Assembly: GCA_023846275.1 (NCBI GenBank)
Contig: CM043875.1
Coordinates: forward strand, 6,460,626 to 6,524,625
Direction: 5' to 3'
DNA length: 64,000 nt
Origin: Vanilla planifolia
Taxonomy: Eukaryota; Streptophyta; Magnoliopsida; Asparagales; Orchidaceae
The notes under the pieces are model-generated. The model was not told where the DNA came from, did not search any database, and saw only the letters and a program-made list of their open reading frames with translations. The translations under genes were made by a program, and so were the position numbers. Positions within the stretch are counted from its first letter, which is position 1. Each line of letters opens with the position of its first letter. Below are positions 62,825 through 64,000 of the stretch, piece after piece.

Positions 62825-62985
62825 CTGAACCGGGTTTCGCTGCCGGTTCGGAAAACCCGCGCTGAACCGCGAACCGGTTTTCGCTGCCGGTTCGGGCCTT
62901 CGTGCCGTTCGTCCGCGCCGAATCCCGCTGAACCGGTTTTCGCTGCCGGTTCGGAACTCTCGCGCTGAACCGCGACACCGCCGAA
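62825..62985. repeat. GC-rich triplicated segment in LTR copy 2
   Basis: TTTCGCTGCCGGTTCGG occurs three times about 50 bp apart, alternating with CGCGCTGAACCGCGA. The solo LTR has this word once (9391-9407). Confidence 0.92.
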
Positions 62986-63407
62986 CCAATTTTCTTAATA
63001 ATCCGTTAGTTGGATTGATTTTAATTACTAATAAAATAGCGTAAATACCATTAATTACTTAATTAAATTTGTAATTATCTAAACCCTTCTCCTTCCTCGG
63101 TCCGACGCCCGCGAAACCCTAGCCGACGCAATCGCCGACCAAATCAAATTCTTCCGCCGATTTCCGGCGACCGCGAACAAAGAGAAACAAAATTCTACGT
63201 TCGTACTATCCTAATGTTTCAATAATTGCCACTAATTTCTAAGGTTTAATCAAAATTTTCCGCCGAAGGACTTTCATCCGATCCCCAATTTGACAATTTG
63301 CGAAATTAAACAATTCCAGCATACGATACTACCTTAACATGAATAAAGCACATAATCAATTTCAACACATGCTTGGTAAACTTCCCGAATTCGACAGCAT
63401 AATAAAT

Positions 63408-63427
63408 TTTTTTTTTTTTTTTTTTTT
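63408..63427. repeat. Poly(T) run in LTR copy 2
   Basis: About 20 consecutive T, seen directly. The sister LTR reads TTTTTTCC at the equivalent place (about 9880). Confidence 0.9.
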
Positions 63428-63816
63428 CGAAAACCCTAAACATGCTAAATTCAATAATTGCATTAATCAATTCCAAAAAAAACCACAATTCGCATGCTCA
63501 GGTAGTAATTTGCAAAATAATCCATGTGTTTAATTTGCTAATTAACTGATTTAAATCTGAATTTCCTACCTCAACGACGCCGGCGACGGTGAACTTCGTC
63601 CGTAGCTCGCCGCAGCTCCTCGCCGAACGAATCCGGTACGAATTGACTCTCCTCGTTCCCGTGAATCTCCAGGCACAAAAAGCCCCTTGCCAGGCCGCCG
63701 GAATCACGCGCCGTACGCCGGAAAAACTCTCTCTATCGGTCGGCCGAACAAACCCTAATCGTTTCGCGAGGGTTTTATATTTCTGGCCGACACGGTGAAA
63801 CCCATTACGCGCCGTT

Positions 63817-63886
63817 GACACGCTTTCGACACGGTAAGCACCCGATACGCGCTGTCGACACGCTATCGACACGGTAAGCACCCGAT
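63817..63886. repeat. Tandem duplication in LTR copy 2 (40-bp period)
   Basis: GACACGCTTTCGACACGG...CCCGAT at 63817-63846 repeats at 63857-63886 with one change (T to A). The solo LTR lacks it. Confidence 0.93.
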
Positions 63887-64000
63887 CAGCCGGTTCAATC
63901 CCAACCGTCGATCACGACCGTCCGATCAGCTTATCAGAACGCACGCGCAAACTCACTCGGCGAACCGTCTCCGCCTCCGCTGAACCGTTCCGGTCCGGTT

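Larger units (their letters stand above)
60931..64000. mobile_element. Second copy of the 3.1-kb gypsy LTR, cut by the window edge
   Basis: It starts TGTTACACCCCATTTTTTCC and aligns collinearly with the solo LTR at 7583-10693 through nearly the whole visible length. Shared landmarks: a poly(T) run, AGACAGCTCAGATCGTCCCA, the TAACTCCAAGAT(T/C)CG...CAACATGT segment, TTTCCGAAATTCG words, CCGCTGAACCGG. It differs by private tandem duplications. The last few tens of bases and the right terminus lie beyond the window, so it cannot be said whether it is solo or the left LTR of a full element. The five bases before it are AGTAT. Confidence 0.92.

Noticed and set aside
62730..62989. Two overlapping Arg-rich minus-strand frames
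   Set aside because: They are translations of the GC-rich triplicated LTR module, not genes.
63498..63881. 127-codon minus-strand frame
   Set aside because: Within LTR copy 2; it spans a private 40-bp duplication and has no counterpart frame in copy 1.
1..64000. tRNA, rRNA and CRISPR-like arrays
   Set aside because: No tRNA box A/B pairs with a foldable cloverleaf, no rRNA words, and no short regularly spaced repeats were seen. The tandem repeats found are directly adjacent or diverged units in retroelements.

Overview
The window is nuclear DNA from a flowering plant. It holds two intron-bearing plus-strand genes with GT-AG (and one GC-AG) introns, a plant-type R2R3-MYB gene, and decayed Ty1/copia and Ty3/gypsy LTR retrotransposons that fill most of the AT-rich remainder. 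The species cannot be named from sequence alone. I found no bacterial features, no CRISPR array, and no rRNA or tRNA gene.

Layout. 1-17.4 kb is retrotransposon wreckage. It includes an internally deleted gypsy element on the minus strand (about 5113-11298), and a complete 3.1-kb solo LTR (7583-10693) with a perfect 5-bp target duplication sits inside one of its LTRs. 17.47-45.46 kb is one gene for a TIM21-like subunit of the mitochondrial inner-membrane import machinery. It has eight inferred exons, 291 codons, and two giant introns of 15.65 and 9.15 kb. The first giant intron contains an almost full-length, inactive Sirevirus-like copia element in antisense (21885-30102). The second holds a nest of LTRs of the same general type in both orientations. 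47.69-48.90 kb is a three-exon R2R3-MYB gene of 235 codons, resembling subgroup 2 (MYB13/14/15). Its second intron appears to begin with GC instead of GT.

50.4-52.3 kb is a minus-strand copia remnant (LTR, RNase H, RT). It is followed by a plus-strand gypsy RT-RNase H-integrase remnant (53.2-55.2 kb), a degenerate minisatellite (55.2 kb) and a copia gag fragment (57.4-57.6 kb). From 60931 to the window end lies a second copy of the 3.1-kb gypsy LTR family, cut by the window edge.

The two genes show no functional link. TIM21 is a housekeeping mitochondrial import component, and its upstream region carries four TGGGCY site II-type motifs. The MYB is a DNA-binding regulator 2.2 kb downstream on the same strand. 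Nothing here looks like an undescribed biological system. The most distinctive points are the GC-AG MYB intron, the TIM21 microexon(s) and giant introns, the nested solo LTR, and the lineage-specific tandem duplications inside the two gypsy LTR copies. All element remnants were recognised by reading conserved protein motifs through stop codons and frameshifts, so outer boundaries are approximate unless a target duplication or TG..CA terminus is quoted.
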